A stretch of 64,000 nt of DNA from the NCBI GenBank assembly GCA_012845835.1, contig JABAKD010000006.1, positions 7,362,637-7,426,636 of the forward strand. Reading direction: 5' to 3'. The translations under genes and the position numbers were made by a program. This DNA comes from Undaria pinnatifida (lineage: Eukaryota; Sar; Phaeophyceae; Laminariales; Alariaceae). The notes under the pieces were generated by a model that worked only from the letters and a program-made list of their open reading frames with translations, was not told the DNA's origin and did no database searches. This document shows, in pieces, positions 18,101 through 24,659 of the stretch. Position 1 is the first letter of the stretch, and each line of letters opens with the position of its first letter.

Positions 18101-20867
18101 GTCAACGAGCCAGCCGGTGCAAGGGCGGAGAGGCGACGTACCCCGCCTCTTACCTTCGAGCCCAGTCGGGCTCGCCTGTTGGCGGTAAGTGGGGCTGCGT
18201 GTTCGCTGGACTTACACGGCTTGTTTTGGGTGGCAACGTAAAAGGCATGTTTGTCTGTAAACGCAGATATGGCCTCCGCACACGGGGTAACCAACAAATC
18301 GCTTTGTTTTTGTAGAGATAACCTGGCATGTCTTCGTCAGGTATCTGGGTCATGGTATACTAAAAAAGAACCCCCCCCCTTGTCAGCCATCATGGGGTCT
18401 TCGTCGAGTAGATATCAGCCTTTTCTCTGCCACGACCCGGAAGTGATAATGGCAACGCCATCCGAAAGATAAGCAGCAAAAGCCCACTAACGGACTTACC
18501 TGGTAGTCTTTATTGTACCAGTACAGCACACGTCGAGCGATGAGTGCGCCAGTCAGATGCAGAGCCGAAGAACTCCGAAAACTACCGCACGCAACGAACT
18601 GTATTACCTAGCCGACTAGTACCTAGTCGGCGACTTATAGTTAGCCAACTCATAGTCCCAGTGTCAAGACTTTTCCGTATATAGATGCGTGGAGTTGGAG
18701 GGGGGGGGGGGTGAAAAATGCTCGGGGGTAATCTGAAAGACGAGTGCTATTAATGTCTTACTGCAAGACCGCCCCTCCTGTCGCTGTAATTTTGCATCAC
18801 GATTTTAGATCGCTACATGCCCTTGTATGTCGTACATACGTAGATGGTTTGGGGGGCAAGGCGACCCACGGCCTACTAGCGTCCTTGCGTGCTTGGCCGA
18901 ACGAACCTGTCGCTACGTTACATATACCTTTCCCGCTTACCGGTACACGCTAGCGATGCTGTTTCACGTGTCCCTCCTCGACGGTCTCCGCAAGAAGGCT
19001 GCACCAGGCTGAATTGTTCTATAATATATCTGATGATGGTCTCCCCAAGAAGGCTGCACCAGGCTAAACTGTGCTGAAATATATCTGTCGATTGACCCCA
19101 CGTATCGTATAGACCTATCGGTCGCGTTGGAGTGCAGGCGCACTCGCCGTCTTTATAGGTCAGACGCGCGCTCCTATCTTCCGGTCCGTTCGCGGGATGA
19201 AGGTTGTTGGATACGATTTTCCGGGATTTTCCGCTCTCCGAGATATTTTGTAGTGGACGCGACCCGTCCCCGTGTACGATACGACTGTCAATTCGTTTAC
19301 CTTTGTTTCCGATGGAGTGTTTGTGCTACCGGTCGCAGCGCGCATTGCACTTGATTATCTTGAATGGCTAGATCGGGATCTGTCAACGCGCGTTCGTTAA
19401 TCATTTCCACGTCATAAAAGGATCCTGGTGTAATCCCAAGTGTTAAGCCGCACGTCGAGAGTGCAGTGCTAAAATGGTTGATACTATTTGGTGCACCCTT
19501 CGCCCTCCTCCACTCGTCGTCTGTCCAACAGGGATCGCCAATGGGTGCCGAGAACGGTGCAAGCCAGCCCGGCCGCGGTACCGCACCATTGGCGGGAGCA
19601 GGCGCAAAGCACAGGTAAGCGCGTGCGTACTCAGCTCTGTGATATATACATATTTTGGTGCGAGGACGCCTGGGTGAGAAAACACGTTTTTTGTTTGTTC
19701 GTACCGCCTGTACTTTCGGGCTATAGGCGGGCAAGGGCTGGGTTTAATGGCTGTGCATTCAGCATTTATTTTTTATTTTATCGTCCGATAATGCGCGGCA
19801 TGGGCTTCGACGTCGTCCATCCACTAACATTCACAGGCAGAAGAAGGAACCCAACGGAAACCAAAAACGGATGCCTTCGTACGCACGAAGCCTAACCCCT
19901 TTCTTTTCCTACTTTCGGCTGAGATTTGATATAATCCATCTGCTTGCCTTGCTCCAATCCCCATTTCAACCACATGCTCATCGCAGTTCGTGTTGCATGG
20001 CCTGTTCGATATACAGTCCACTAGTCTTGGCCGCAGGCTTCTGCGTCGACTCGAGTTGTGGACAACTCTGTAGGGTGGATACTCGGATTTTCCTTCGGAG
20101 CAGCGCAACAAACAAGTCGATGGTGGCGTATTTTACAATGTAATGCCAGCTAGATATATAGGGATATGCCGTAAAACTTAATCAAGTCATACTAATTCAA
20201 GTCACTATTTTTTTCACCTTCGAGAGGAGGCGATATATACGGATCTCTCGATGGAAAGCATCCACGTTTGTGAGCAAACCCACGGAACGGCAGGATTAGC
20301 GATGCATCAGATAGAGCACTATGGCTCTCGATGGCGTCTGGTAGCTGCTCCAGTCATGTTGTTCGTTCAACACCGAATGCGTCACCCCCCTCCCCCCCGC
20401 CCGCCTCCCCGCAAACCCTCGGAACTCCAGGATTAGCGTCAGATAGAGAAATATCGCTCCTGATGCCTGACGGTAGCTACTCCAGTCGTTAGTTTTGTTC
20501 AACACGCAATGCGCCCCCCCCTCCCCCGTGTTCAACACCCAACACATTAGCGTCTTTACATTGAGCAGGAACGGTATTCCGTCTCGAAAGGGATGCGTGG
20601 TCAATTTCCCATTTCCAACTTCTAAAATGATCCTAGTCCAACTCCAAGTGTTTTGTTCCCATGTCGGAAGTGCGGTGCTAAAAGGGTTGAGAGAAGCACA
20701 AAAAAATGAGCAAGCCCTCCTCCCTCCCCTCCTGCCTCCCGATCGTGCTTGTTGGTTGCAGGGCCTCGGGTTGTGCGACGCCGCGGGCTGCTTCGAGTGA
20801 TCGCACCGGGTCCGGAAGTGATTCGCCGCTTAGACCGCGCGGAAGAGGGGCAAGGCGGGCAGACTAG
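915..20867 (+). CDS. RecQ-family ATP-dependent DNA helicase, RECQL5-like, C-terminal part (spliced, 11 exons; 5' end outside the window)
   Basis: RecQ enzymes are 3'-5' DNA helicases acting on recombination and replication intermediates in the nucleus. Exons: 915-1001, 2698-2823, 3856-3935, 8575-8735, 9301-9447, 10967-11108, 12669-12828, 14689-14785, 16344-18184, 19532-19614, 20762-20867. They sum to 3030 nt (1009 codons plus TAG) and every junction is phase-compatible. Visible in order: SGIVYC and YHGKM (motif IV region, residues 1-71), [12 protein letters not shown] (motif V, ~87-98), [10 protein letters not shown] (motif VI, 114-123), Zn ligands Cys189, Cys223, Cys227 and Cys230, an acidic GFD linker (~302-315) and a ~670-residue low-complexity tail. 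Motifs 0-III with the Walker A and DExH boxes are absent and must be encoded upstream. The RECQL5 assignment rests on the order RecQ core, Zn, GFD/acidic linker and long tail. The helicase call is firm; exon 7's donor and the join from exon 9 to exons 10-11 are less certain. Confidence 0.88.
1192..1445. mobile_element. MITE family 1, copy in RecQ intron
   Basis: Terminal inverted repeats (TIRs): GACGCGTGCTGCGATAAAGG at the left and the reverse complement of GACATGTGCTACTCCACC at the right. Internal landmarks shared with other copies are CTCCTTAACCCATTTTCGTC, CCTAGGCCATGA, and GGGCTCCTC pairing with GAGGCGCCCC near the right end. It has no coding capacity, so it is non-autonomous. Confidence 0.75.
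2240..2490. mobile_element. MITE family 1, copy with a worn right end
   Basis: The left end is ACACGTACCACGGTAGAGGTGCA followed by a T-run. Internal blocks CCCATGGCCTAGGTGTACC and GCGATTTTGGGTTAAGGA match other family 1 copies, in reverse orientation to the 1192 copy. The right TIR is eroded. Confidence 0.65.
2698..2823 (+). CDS. RecQ exon 2 (motif IV region)
   Basis: 42 codons, phase 0/0, donor GTGAGC. It encodes [12 protein letters not shown] and then [14 protein letters not shown]. The first continues the CHK end of exon 1, as in other RecQ helicases (C-S-R-K-D-x-E). YHGKM...ER is the RecQ YHAGL...ER site. Confidence 0.9.
3108..3297. repeat. (TTG)n microsatellite with a dispersed 3' flank
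   Basis: A long TTG/CTG triplet run (3108-3240) is followed by TCACATTAACTCGCA, then CAAGTCCGTGGTCACAGGA and CAGGCTCCAGTCACT. The same run-plus-flank occurs at 44140-44218, so the microsatellite travels with a dispersed repeat. Long Leu or Thr ORFs across it are artefacts. Confidence 0.8.
3457..3714. mobile_element. MITE family 4 copy
   Basis: The left end is TTCTACGGTAGGGGTGTAAG plus a T-run. Each end carries a hairpin (GGGTTCACTCGCGCGAATGACCC and GGGGTCACTTGTGCAAGTGAC). The interior has the GATGCCAATCCGCAATGGA block. It is homologous, in opposite orientation, to 7491-7720 and 14881-15170. Confidence 0.65.
3856..3935 (+). CDS. RecQ exon 3 (motif V)
   Basis: 80 nt, starting in phase 0 after AAAACAG and ending two bases into an Arg codon that exon 4 completes. 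It encodes [13 protein letters not shown] and [21 protein letters not shown] is the RecQ motif V signature that couples ATP hydrolysis to DNA binding. The donor GTGGAC is weak, but the phase and the protein continuity to exon 4 are exact. Confidence 0.9.
3936..5335. other. first part of the 4.6-kb RecQ intron 3, no gene seen
   Basis: Unique-looking AT-rich sequence with short homopolymer runs. ORFs on the minus strand (for example 4005-4421) show no recognisable domain or codon pattern and are treated as chance. Confidence 0.4.
5336..5556. mobile_element. short inverted-repeat element with internal CGGTACCG repeats
   Basis: Ends are AGGGTGTGTTCGGTACGGTA and TACCGTGCCGAACACGCCCT, which are inverted with two mismatches. 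The interior holds three ~57-bp repeats built on CGGTACGGCATCAATACCGG. It has no coding capacity. The end sequence recalls hAT-type termini (CAGGG-like), but no clear target duplication is seen. Confidence 0.65.
6681..6944. repeat. two-copy 132-bp tandem repeat
   Basis: Copies start at 6681 (TCCCTTGTCTATATATGAT) and 6813 (TCCCTGGTCTATATACGAT) and share AACGCCAGATCTCACTCG and GATCACTTCGGAAC. It lies inside RecQ intron 3. Confidence 0.85.
7370..7482 (+). repeat. GATC-rich dispersed repeat, copy 1
   Basis: Contains GGTTGGATCTGCACTGCGCAG, TGTTGTAACGACGG and GATGATCTACATCGTGATCT, the order seen at 14285-14410, 50235-50420 and 50800-50930, and inverted at 8980-9222. Confidence 0.65.
7491..7720. 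mobile_element. MITE family 4 copy
   Basis: Runs from CTACGGTGAGGGAGGTACC to CCCCTACCGTAG. The sub-terminal hairpins are CACTTGCACGGGTGACTCTG and GTCACTTACGAAAGTGACCC. It is homologous to 3457-3714 (inverted) and 14881-15170 (direct). Confidence 0.7.
7733..8125. repeat. (CCAA)n / CAACTCGCCAAG repeat tract
   Basis: About 390 bp of CCAA/GCAA tetramers, interrupted at intervals by AATCAACTCGCCAAGC. The ORF in it encodes only Asn/Gln/Pro/Lys repeats and is not coding. It lies within RecQ intron 3. Confidence 0.9.
8126..8574. other. 3' part of RecQ intron 3
   Basis: AT-rich, with several scattered (A/T)TCACGA motifs (for example AATCATGATA and ACGAATCGTG, in both orientations). No gene was seen. 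It ends in the acceptor TTGCAAACCGCAG. Confidence 0.45.
8575..8735 (+). CDS. RecQ exon 4 (motif VI, arginine finger)
   Basis: The first base completes the Arg codon begun in exon 3, then [16 protein letters not shown] follows and ELGRAGRDG (motif VI). These are the most conserved RecQ residues, and Arg118 and Arg121 are the candidate arginine finger. The exon ends one base into a Gly codon. The donor GTTCGT is poor but fits the phase of exon 5. Confidence 0.93.
8980..9222 (-). repeat. GATC-rich dispersed repeat, inverted copy
   Basis: The reverse complement matches 50136-50400 block by block: GATCATCGATCCCCACTT, TCATGTTGCTGGGTGGGA and GGTTGGATCTGTA. The same family therefore sits in introns of both genes of the window. 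Confidence 0.7.
9301..9447 (+). CDS. RecQ exon 5 (first Zn-subdomain cysteine)
   Basis: 147 nt, acceptor TTTGATAG, donor GTAAGC. It encodes a Lys/Ala-rich helix, then [16 protein letters not shown] and GHFGE. CRR-x-LL-x-x-FGE is the start of the RecQ Zn-binding subdomain. Cys189 is the likely first ligand. The exon ends with one base of a Gly codon. Confidence 0.92.
9650..9705 (+). pseudogene. decayed copy of the 3' end of RecQ exon 5 with its donor (exon echo)
   Basis: GTCGACGCGAAGCTCTCCTGG followed by CCCATTGTCGGCAGGGTGAAG matches the exon 5 end (GTCGACGCGAAGCTCTTTTGG, then GCACTTTGGGGAGGGTAAG). The FGE codons are destroyed. Downstream intron sequence, including TTGATCGTTACCG / TTGGTCGTTGCCG, is copied as well. 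Confidence 0.65.
9840..10470. other. RecQ intron 5, repeat-derived filler
   Basis: Contains a further worn copy of the intron segment CTTGGTCGTTGCCG (10092) and an AGAGAGAGAGAGGTGAGTCCC block resembling 9600-9650. Several overlapping ORFs are present but none has a domain or consistent splice sites. Confidence 0.4.
10475..10966 (+). repeat. intronic tandem array running into RecQ exon 6
   Basis: Five or six imperfect units of the type CTGAACCAGATAGCAATGG, then CAACACAAAAGTTGACAAC, about 75-120 bp apart. Two units include GTGTCGGCGGCGGTACGAA, which is the first coding sequence of exon 6. The array has therefore captured the exon start (copy at 10768). Confidence 0.7.
10967..11108 (+). CDS. 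RecQ exon 6 (Zn-subdomain cysteines 2-4)
   Basis: Acceptor ATGCAG, donor GTGAGA, 142 nt. It encodes a Gly/Lys linker followed by [19 protein letters not shown]-x3-C-D-x-C matches the RecQ CxxCDxC site, here Cys223, Cys227 and Cys230. The junction with exon 5 gives FGE-G-VGGG in frame. It ends two bases into an Arg codon. Confidence 0.92.
11350..11520 (+). pseudogene. decayed copy of RecQ exon 6 plus downstream intron (exon echo)
   Basis: About 85% similar to exon 6 by eye over GGTACGAAGGGCAAGGGCAAG, GTCGACGAAA and GACCGCGAGAGGGTCCGCAA. Two zinc cysteines are gone (TGC to TTC, TGT to CGC), an extra base after GACTGG shifts the frame, and the donor is lost. The downstream GACACGTCTTG block is copied too, so this is a DNA-level duplication of exon and intron together. 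Confidence 0.85.
11521..12668. other. 3' part of RecQ intron 6, no gene seen
   Basis: Unique sequence with a 14-base C run at 12098-12111. The branch and acceptor region before 12669 ends in TATGCTAG. No other structure was recognised. Confidence 0.4.
12669..12828 (+). CDS. RecQ exon 7 (linker after the Zn subdomain)
   Basis: The first base completes the Arg codon of exon 6; 53 codons follow. It encodes [15 protein letters not shown] and RESSEGDE, which resembles in order the Gly/Phe-Asp and acidic stretch after the Zn site of human RECQL5. The end at GATGAG/GTTGGA is chosen because phase 0 is needed by exon 8; GTTGGA is a weak donor, so this boundary is tentative. Confidence 0.65.
12850..13280. 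other. RecQ intron 7, no gene seen
   Basis: Unique AT-rich sequence. No repeats or motifs were recognised apart from a GTAAGT at 12869 that could be an alternative donor in another frame. Confidence 0.35.
13288..13440. repeat. dispersed repeat R2, copy
   Basis: AGCTGTGAGATCGAGGATTT, TTTGCAAGCC and GCTCCGGTCGCGTGTGCTAC match, on the opposite strand, 39965-40110. Fragments recur at 7220-7320, 31165-31240, 31665-31735, 35040-35115, 44690-44730 and 44770-44810. R2 looks like an old dispersed element without coding capacity here. Confidence 0.6.
13674..13892. mobile_element. GGGTCGG inverted-repeat element
   Basis: Begins TTTGTCACGGGTCGGATCA and ends ATGACCGGTGGGAAGCCCTG, giving imperfect TIRs CAGGGCTTCACGGGT-like. 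The interior is ACCCGACCCGACTCG repeats. Other copies are at 58364-58568 and, truncated, at both window edges. Confidence 0.65.
14024..14240. repeat. ~54-bp tandem repeat, four imperfect copies
   Basis: Unit: TAGATCCCTGGTACATATGA, then TTTGCATAACCTGTAGATCA and CGTAGGGC. The fourth copy (from ~14190) is separated by a short insert. A single related piece, CTTTCAGGGCAGATATATCC, occurs at 6635. Confidence 0.8.
14285..14410 (+). repeat. GATC-rich dispersed repeat, copy 3
   Basis: GGGATGGATCTGTCCTGCGC, TATTATAACGACAG and GATGATCTAGATCGTGATCT are in the same order as the 7370 and 50235 copies. Confidence 0.65.
14430..14688 (+). repeat. three tandem copies of the intron 3' end, each with a CAG acceptor
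   Basis: Units begin with GCGATGGA at 14447, 14549 and 14655 (spacing 102 and 106 bp). Each holds a T-rich tract, then CCGTTAACCTGCCGCAG, CCGGTAACCAGCCGCAG or CTGTTGACCTGCTGCAG. The third CAG is used as the acceptor of exon 8. The other two are followed by GC-rich, exon-like but non-matching sequence (GGGGTCGCCTCC / GGGGCCGCCTCC). Confidence 0.75.
14689..14785 (+). CDS. RecQ exon 8 (acidic linker)
   Basis: 97 nt: phase 0 after CTGCTGCAG, ending one base into a Val codon, donor GTAAAT. It encodes [17 protein letters not shown] and RFPKTAE. It was recognised because it resolves the phase gap between exons 7 and 9, and because acidic [10 protein letters not shown] fits a linker after the Zn subdomain. 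Confidence 0.75.
14881..15170. mobile_element. MITE family 4 copy
   Basis: The interior matches 7491-7720: CGCAGGAGTGACTCGGTACG, the ATTGCGGATTGATACA block and CGAGCGAGTGACCCC. The right end is CCCTACCGTAA. The left end is poorly defined. Confidence 0.55.
15171..16270. other. RecQ intron 8, AT-rich, no gene seen
   Basis: Includes a TIR-like scrap (CCACGGTAGGGTTTGCAC at 15199, with GGGCTCCTCAAATGAGGAAC at 15248) that is probably a worn MITE family 1 end. The rest is AT-rich unique sequence. Confidence 0.4.
16344..18184 (+). CDS. RecQ exon 9 (giant low-complexity C-terminal tail)
   Basis: 1841 nt (two bases plus 613 codons) after a C/T-rich acceptor (C12, then TTTTGTCTTTTTGCAG) and before the donor GTAAGT. 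It starts [20 protein letters not shown], a probable helix, then becomes Pro/Ser/Ala/Lys-rich and likely disordered, with a 40-residue duplicated block (WTPDQ...[12 protein letters not shown]). No SH3, BRCT or HRDC domain is visible. Long RecQ5-type tails bind partners such as RNA polymerase II or PCNA, but no such motif can be claimed here. Its GC content is far above the flanking introns. Confidence 0.85.
16889..17128 (+). repeat. 120-bp in-frame tandem duplication inside RecQ exon 9
   Basis: Copies 16889-17008 and 17009-17128 both end CTCACGCCAAACCGATCGA and both encode the 40-residue Pro-rich block. The period is exactly 40 codons, so the frame is kept. Confidence 0.9.
18240..19531. other. 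RecQ intron 9
   Basis: Holds a palindromic stretch around 18610 (TAGCCGACTAGTACCTAGTCGG), a G10 run at 18700 and a two-copy ~56-bp tandem repeat at 18982-19090 (GAAGGCTGCACCAGGCT twice). No other gene signal was found. Confidence 0.5.
19532..19614 (+). CDS. RecQ exon 10 (tail)
   Basis: 83 nt after TGTCCAACAG, donor GTAAGC. It encodes [16 protein letters not shown] and ends two bases into an Arg codon. It was chosen for good splice sites, GC content and phase agreement on both sides. The low-complexity sequence gives no homology support. Confidence 0.6.
20238..20610. repeat. two-copy ~136-bp tandem repeat upstream of the last RecQ exon
   Basis: Shared blocks are CAGGATTAGCG(ATG)CATCAGATAGAG, GGTAGCTGCTCCAGTC / GGTAGCTACTCCAGTC, and GTTCAACAC followed by poly-C. 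At 20571 it also carries GTCTCGAAAGGGATGCGT, which recurs at 16238 just upstream of exon 9. Confidence 0.7.
20762..20867 (+). CDS. RecQ exon 11 (C-terminus and stop)
   Basis: The first base completes an Arg codon after a C/T-rich acceptor (CTCCCCTCCTGCCTCCCG...GTTGCAG). It then encodes 34 codons rich in Ser/Arg/Gly ([19 protein letters not shown]) and TAG at 20865-20867. Phase and GC content fit exon 10. Confidence 0.6.
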
Positions 20868-21060
20868 GGGCGAATAATAGTGGAGTACAACCACCTGATA
20901 TGTTGGCGCATGCTTTTGTACGATGGGCGTACGAGAATTTTGTGACTTGACATGTTTTTGGCTGGCGGGGTTTCTTATGTGGGCGGGCTAGGAGCGTAGT
21001 GGAATTTAGACTTGTTAGGCGTTCTCGCATGCTACGGTAGGGGTAGAACTTTTGGGCTAC
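20868..21060. other. presumed 3' UTR and flank of the helicase gene
   Basis: An AATAATA stretch follows the stop by about 6 bp and no canonical AATAAA is seen. At 21031 a CATGCTACGGTAGGGGTAG block is a MITE end scrap. Confidence 0.3.
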
Positions 21061-21226
21061 CGTAGGGGTCCACCTATAAGACGGTATCCCGATACAAGGC
21101 GGTCAAAATCGCTTTGGCACGAGTGAGGAATGGCACTCATATAGCCTGGAATGAATAAGGCCGCTTCCCCCAACAAGGCGTTAACATTGCTCTGGTACAC
21201 CGCCGTCTTACCGGGAGACCCCTATA
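21061..21226. mobile_element. MITE family 2 copy
   Basis: Begins GTAGGGGTCCACC and ends GGGAGACCCCTA. Internal blocks GATACAAGGCGGTCAAAATC and CCCAACAAGGCGGT are shared with 38339-38520, 39121-39292, 43523-43704 and 59137-59315. Confidence 0.8.
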
Positions 21227-21290
21227 TAGTGCTGCTGTAGCACATTTCTTGATTGAAGATTGAATGGGCTAGTGGCGTAGTTGAAGTCAA

Positions 21291-21561
21291 GACGCGTGCT
21301 GCGATAGAGATAGCAGTTTTCGTCTGTTTTTTTTTCCGAATGACAGAACTCCGCAACCCAAAATCGTCGCAAATACGCCGATTTGTTTGCCTAATTTTTC
21401 TCGTTGAGTAAATACGGTAGGCCATGGGATTTTTTAATCCGGTACGTCGCAGTTTTATTTTTCTCCAAATCAGTTTTTGGAGTCAAGACGGGCATGTCTT
21501 AAGCTCCCAAATTGAGAAACCTCAGCAAAAAATGTAGTGCACCTCTGTCGTAGCACGCATC
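21291..21561. mobile_element. MITE family 1, nearly complete copy
   Basis: GACGCGTGCTGCGATAGAGA at the left and CACCTCTGTCGTAGCACGC at the right. Interior CAACCCAAAATCGTCG, TAGGCCATGGG, and CTTAAGCTCCCAAATTGAG. Confidence 0.8.
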
Positions 21562-21594
21562 TCAACTGGTCGTGGACGTTGTCGTATAAAATAG

Positions 21595-22390
21595 TGCGTT
21601 CTACGATGGCGGTAGCACGTTTTGGCCAATTTTGTTTTTTGACTGCCGGAACTTCTCAGGAGGGCAGACTAGGTGTGCAGCCGAGCGCAACAATCGTCGA
21701 CGACAGCACCTATTTGCATTGTTGTCGGAGGGGAAAAAACGATTCAACACCCTTTGTCTGATTGGGTGAGGCCTGCCTTTCGGCCGGCCGGTTATTTTTG
21801 GAAAAACGCCTACGAAACACGCGAAGCCAAGGGACCGCCCTTGCCGACCTCGAGCCCCCCAAGAGGTTGGGGTTAGGGTTATGGTCGGGGTCGGCTTGGG
21901 TCTGGCCCGACGTGCAAGATAGAAATTGACTAAGAGGGTGTGAAATCGCTTTTTCTCACACCGATAAAAAAAGCAAGTAGGGATTGCCATCGTAGACGCT
22001 GGCGCATGCTCCGATAGGGTTAGCACTTGTTGGCCAAAACACTTGTTACTGCTGGAGCTCCTCAAGAGGGCAGAATAGGGATGCAGTTGAGTTCAACCGT
22101 TTTTTAGAGACACTGGCGCATGATACGAAATGGGGTAGCAAGTTTTGGGCAAAAATGAAGAAAAATGACTGACAGGGCTTCCTCGAGAAGGCGGATTAGA
22201 GGTGTAGTTGAGTTCGACTGCCTTGGACGTGTACGCGACGCCGTGCTGCGATAGTTAGAACTTGTTGGCCGAAAGTATTTATGGCTGGCGGAGCTCCCCA
22301 AGAGGGAAAGCTACGGGGTGTAGTTGAGCTGAACTGCCTTTGACGTTGTCGTAGTACGTGCTGCGATGGGGGCAGCACGTTTTGACTACC
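21595..22390 (+). repeat. ~118-bp tandem array, five or more copies
   Basis: Unit start GCGTGCTGCGATAGGGGTAGCA occurs at ~21600, 22002, 22114, 22236 and 22353. Each is followed by TTGGCC, then GGAGCTCCTCAAGAGGGCAGA and GTGTAGTTGAGTTCAAC. The unit head resembles the MITE family 1 TIR, so the array may have grown from a MITE. A foreign ~300-bp stretch (21690-21990) interrupts it. The array resumes at about 25058. Confidence 0.75.
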
Positions 22391-22399
22391 AAGGAGTCG

Positions 22400-22633
22400 T
22401 TCTACGGTAGTCCTCCCAACTTTTCTTTAACGAAATCGCTGGTTTTGAAACCAGCGCCCGGCCGCATATCCTAGAATACGGTGCCCCGTGCCACCTCGAC
22501 GTTATCGTTCGGTAGTCATTTGCAAACAAGAATTTTTGCAAATAAATAGTTTCGTAACATTCTTCCTCGTGTTGAGCAACCATGAAACGTTCGTTAAAGA
22601 AAATCGCTGGTTTTTGGGGGGGCTATCGTAGAA
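22400..22633 (-). mobile_element. MITE family 3 copy
   Basis: TTCTACGGTAG at the left end and CTATCGTAGAA at the right. The interior includes CGAAATCGCTGGTTTT, GCCACCTCGACGTTATCG and CTTCCTCGTGTTGAGC. It matches 28983-29218 in the opposite orientation. Confidence 0.85.
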
Positions 22634-22868
22634 TCAGTTCAAGTTTTCCGACATCTGCCGGAGCTTTTCAGGAGGGCACAGTAGGGGTTGTGAATAGCTT
22701 GTAAACACAATGGTTGTGTGGAGGCTCTGTCTTCTATGCGAAGAGATGCAGAGGTGGCACCGACCATTGCGTTCACAGGCTTTTCACAGGTTATAAGGAT
22801 TAACAGGTTATGAGCTTTCGACCTTCGATATAAACATCGATCGACACCAAGCGATATCTCATTGAAGT

Positions 22869-23495
22869 TTGTCGTATCTTACCGGGAAGTGTGAGAGGAA
22901 ACCTTCAATAAGCCGACCACAGCATCAGCATCAGCATCGGCATTACCATGGAGAGTCCACTAAAGCAGGTGATGCGGTAGACAAGGTCGTTAGAGCCCTC
23001 AACGGCAAATTTAACGGGCTTAAGTTCGACGTATGTAAACGCACGGCTCAATCCGTGATATATGTGCGTCATGCCGGGACCTCTGATATCCTGGGAGGGT
23101 GTCCTTGCCCCGAGCCCAAACTCATTAGTCTTCGTCCATCTTCTATAAGAAGTAGCCCTTCACGAGCTGTAACTCGCAGCCAGGCCGCTGACGAAACGGA
23201 CACTCAGTCCGGGGAAACACCCCCGGCTGAAACAGCAGATAATGTACAGCCAGACGCAGGGAGTACTCCCGTGGACACGGCGCATCTGCTACCATCATCT
23301 TCAGGATATTGTACATTCCCAGCCGCAACATCAGTTTTATGGGCCACGGATGACAACATCTTGAATTTTGGAAGTTATTCAGAACTGCAACCGCGACAAC
23401 CGTCTTCTGTTCGACTTTTTGTTCCTGAGCACATCGGGAGCTGCGGCCAGCTTTCTTCTACAATTCAAGCCGAAACGAGGTGGATTTGCGAATAG
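22869..23495 (+). pseudogene. copia gag, N-terminal piece
   Basis: A 208-codon ORF. Residues ~38-60 (ALNGKFNGLKFDVCKR) fit the start of a copia Gag domain, where a short F-x-G-x-N/K-F-x-x-W/C-K motif precedes the helical domain. The following Ser/Pro/Thr-rich part is unassigned. The frame ends before the next Gag helices. Confidence 0.5.
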
Positions 23496-23559
23496 GAAGG
23501 CTGCTTGGGATGGTTACAAAGTATTAAAATTCCACCCGCCAACGTAAACGTATACTGAG

Positions 23560-24056
23560 GCAACAGTTAAATCAAATGGTCATGACGGATGGGCAAGACC
23601 CAGACATCAATGAAGTATACTACTTACGGGATGAACTGGTGGACATGGGAGAGGTATTCATCGATGACAGCATGCTGGACATAGTGCTGTGGAAGGACTC
23701 ACGGATGAATGCCTGCAAATAAATATAGCGCCGAAGCAGATGATGACTTCACACTCGACCGAGCTGTGATAACAATGCGCAATATGTACGTAAATAGAGC
23801 TATGCGAAACGGGCCTTCGCAAACAGCGAAGGGGCGTGAGTCTGCTATGGTAGTCACGTCAACACCCTCAGCAGTAGTGATCTGTTCACACTGCAAAAAG
23901 CCAGGCCATCGATTCCAAAATTGCTTTAAACGCAAGGGAACGATGTTGGGGAAAAAACTCCCTCAACACCCCGCAAAAATCCATGATGTAGCCTGCATAA
24001 TACCGATCGCCACGATAATAGCGACTGTCGGTCTCCAAAGCGAGACGACAACATAA
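23560..24056 (+). pseudogene. copia gag, helical (UBN2-like) and zinc-knuckle piece
   Basis: An open stretch to about 23690 reads MVMTDGQDPDINEVYYLRDE and then GEVFIDDSMLDIVL, typical of the copia Gag helical region. A frameshift near 23690 moves the reading to the ORF at 23709-24056, which contains CSHCKKPGHRFQNC, a CX2CX4HX4C nucleic-acid-binding knuckle at about 23883-23933. Lys/Arg-rich sequence follows and the frame ends. Confidence 0.75.
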
Positions 24057-24151
24057 CGCGTCGCCCTCGTCCTGGTCAACAAAATGGCCGGCACAACAAC
24101 AGCCACAGTGCTCACGCCAACACCGCCACAACTCCAACTTCAACAACGCAA

Positions 24152-24658
24152 ATGGAAGCATACGTCCCAGTGACATATGCTTCATCCCCTGCTGCGGCTA
24201 CGACTACAGCAGCTACTTCTACGTCCTTCGCGACTCCTCCCTATCCATCTTCACCTCGAACTGGTATAGATTATTCTTTCATCGCCACACCTTCAATCAA
24301 AATCGCCGCGCAGCCCGTCGATTTCTCTATGACTGCGGACAGCGGAGCTTCTAGACACTTCATCGATAATCAGCTACTACCTGGCATCGAACTCAAAATG
24401 AACCACTACGTACAGCTGGATCCTCCTGTAGCAATCAACGTAACGGGAAACCATCGCCTTTATGGCGTTGGTCAAGGAGTTTTGGTCGTTCGAGTGTTGG
24501 ATCGTATAGGCTCTAAGCACTCTGTGCAGCTTCCCATCACGATGGTACCAGGGCTAGGCAAGCACCTATTTTCTGGGGGATCAGCAGCTACGAGCGGAGC
24601 CAATATGATCATCGCCACGAATTCGTATTTGGACATGGGTGCATTTACTGTACCCTGA
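24152..24658 (+). pseudogene. copia aspartic protease fragment
   Basis: A 168-codon ORF. TADSGASRHF at ~24332 is the active-site loop D-S-G-A, and ITMVPGLGKHLFS at ~24536 is the conserved V-P-x-L-x-x-x-L-x-S block at the end of copia proteases. It lies in a different frame from the zinc-knuckle ORF, and a stop at 24656 replaces the integrase continuation. Confidence 0.85.
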
Positions 24659-24659
24659 C

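Noticed and set aside
17200-18297. minus-strand ORFs opposite the long RecQ exon
   Set aside because: Shadow frames of GC-rich coding sequence. The + strand frame has phase-matching splice sites and joins the helicase exons.
22869-24658. intact retrotransposon or viral polyprotein
   Set aside because: Frames are broken, and reverse transcriptase, integrase and the 3' LTR are absent. The protease and CCHC motifs identify a dead Ty1/copia fragment, not a virus.
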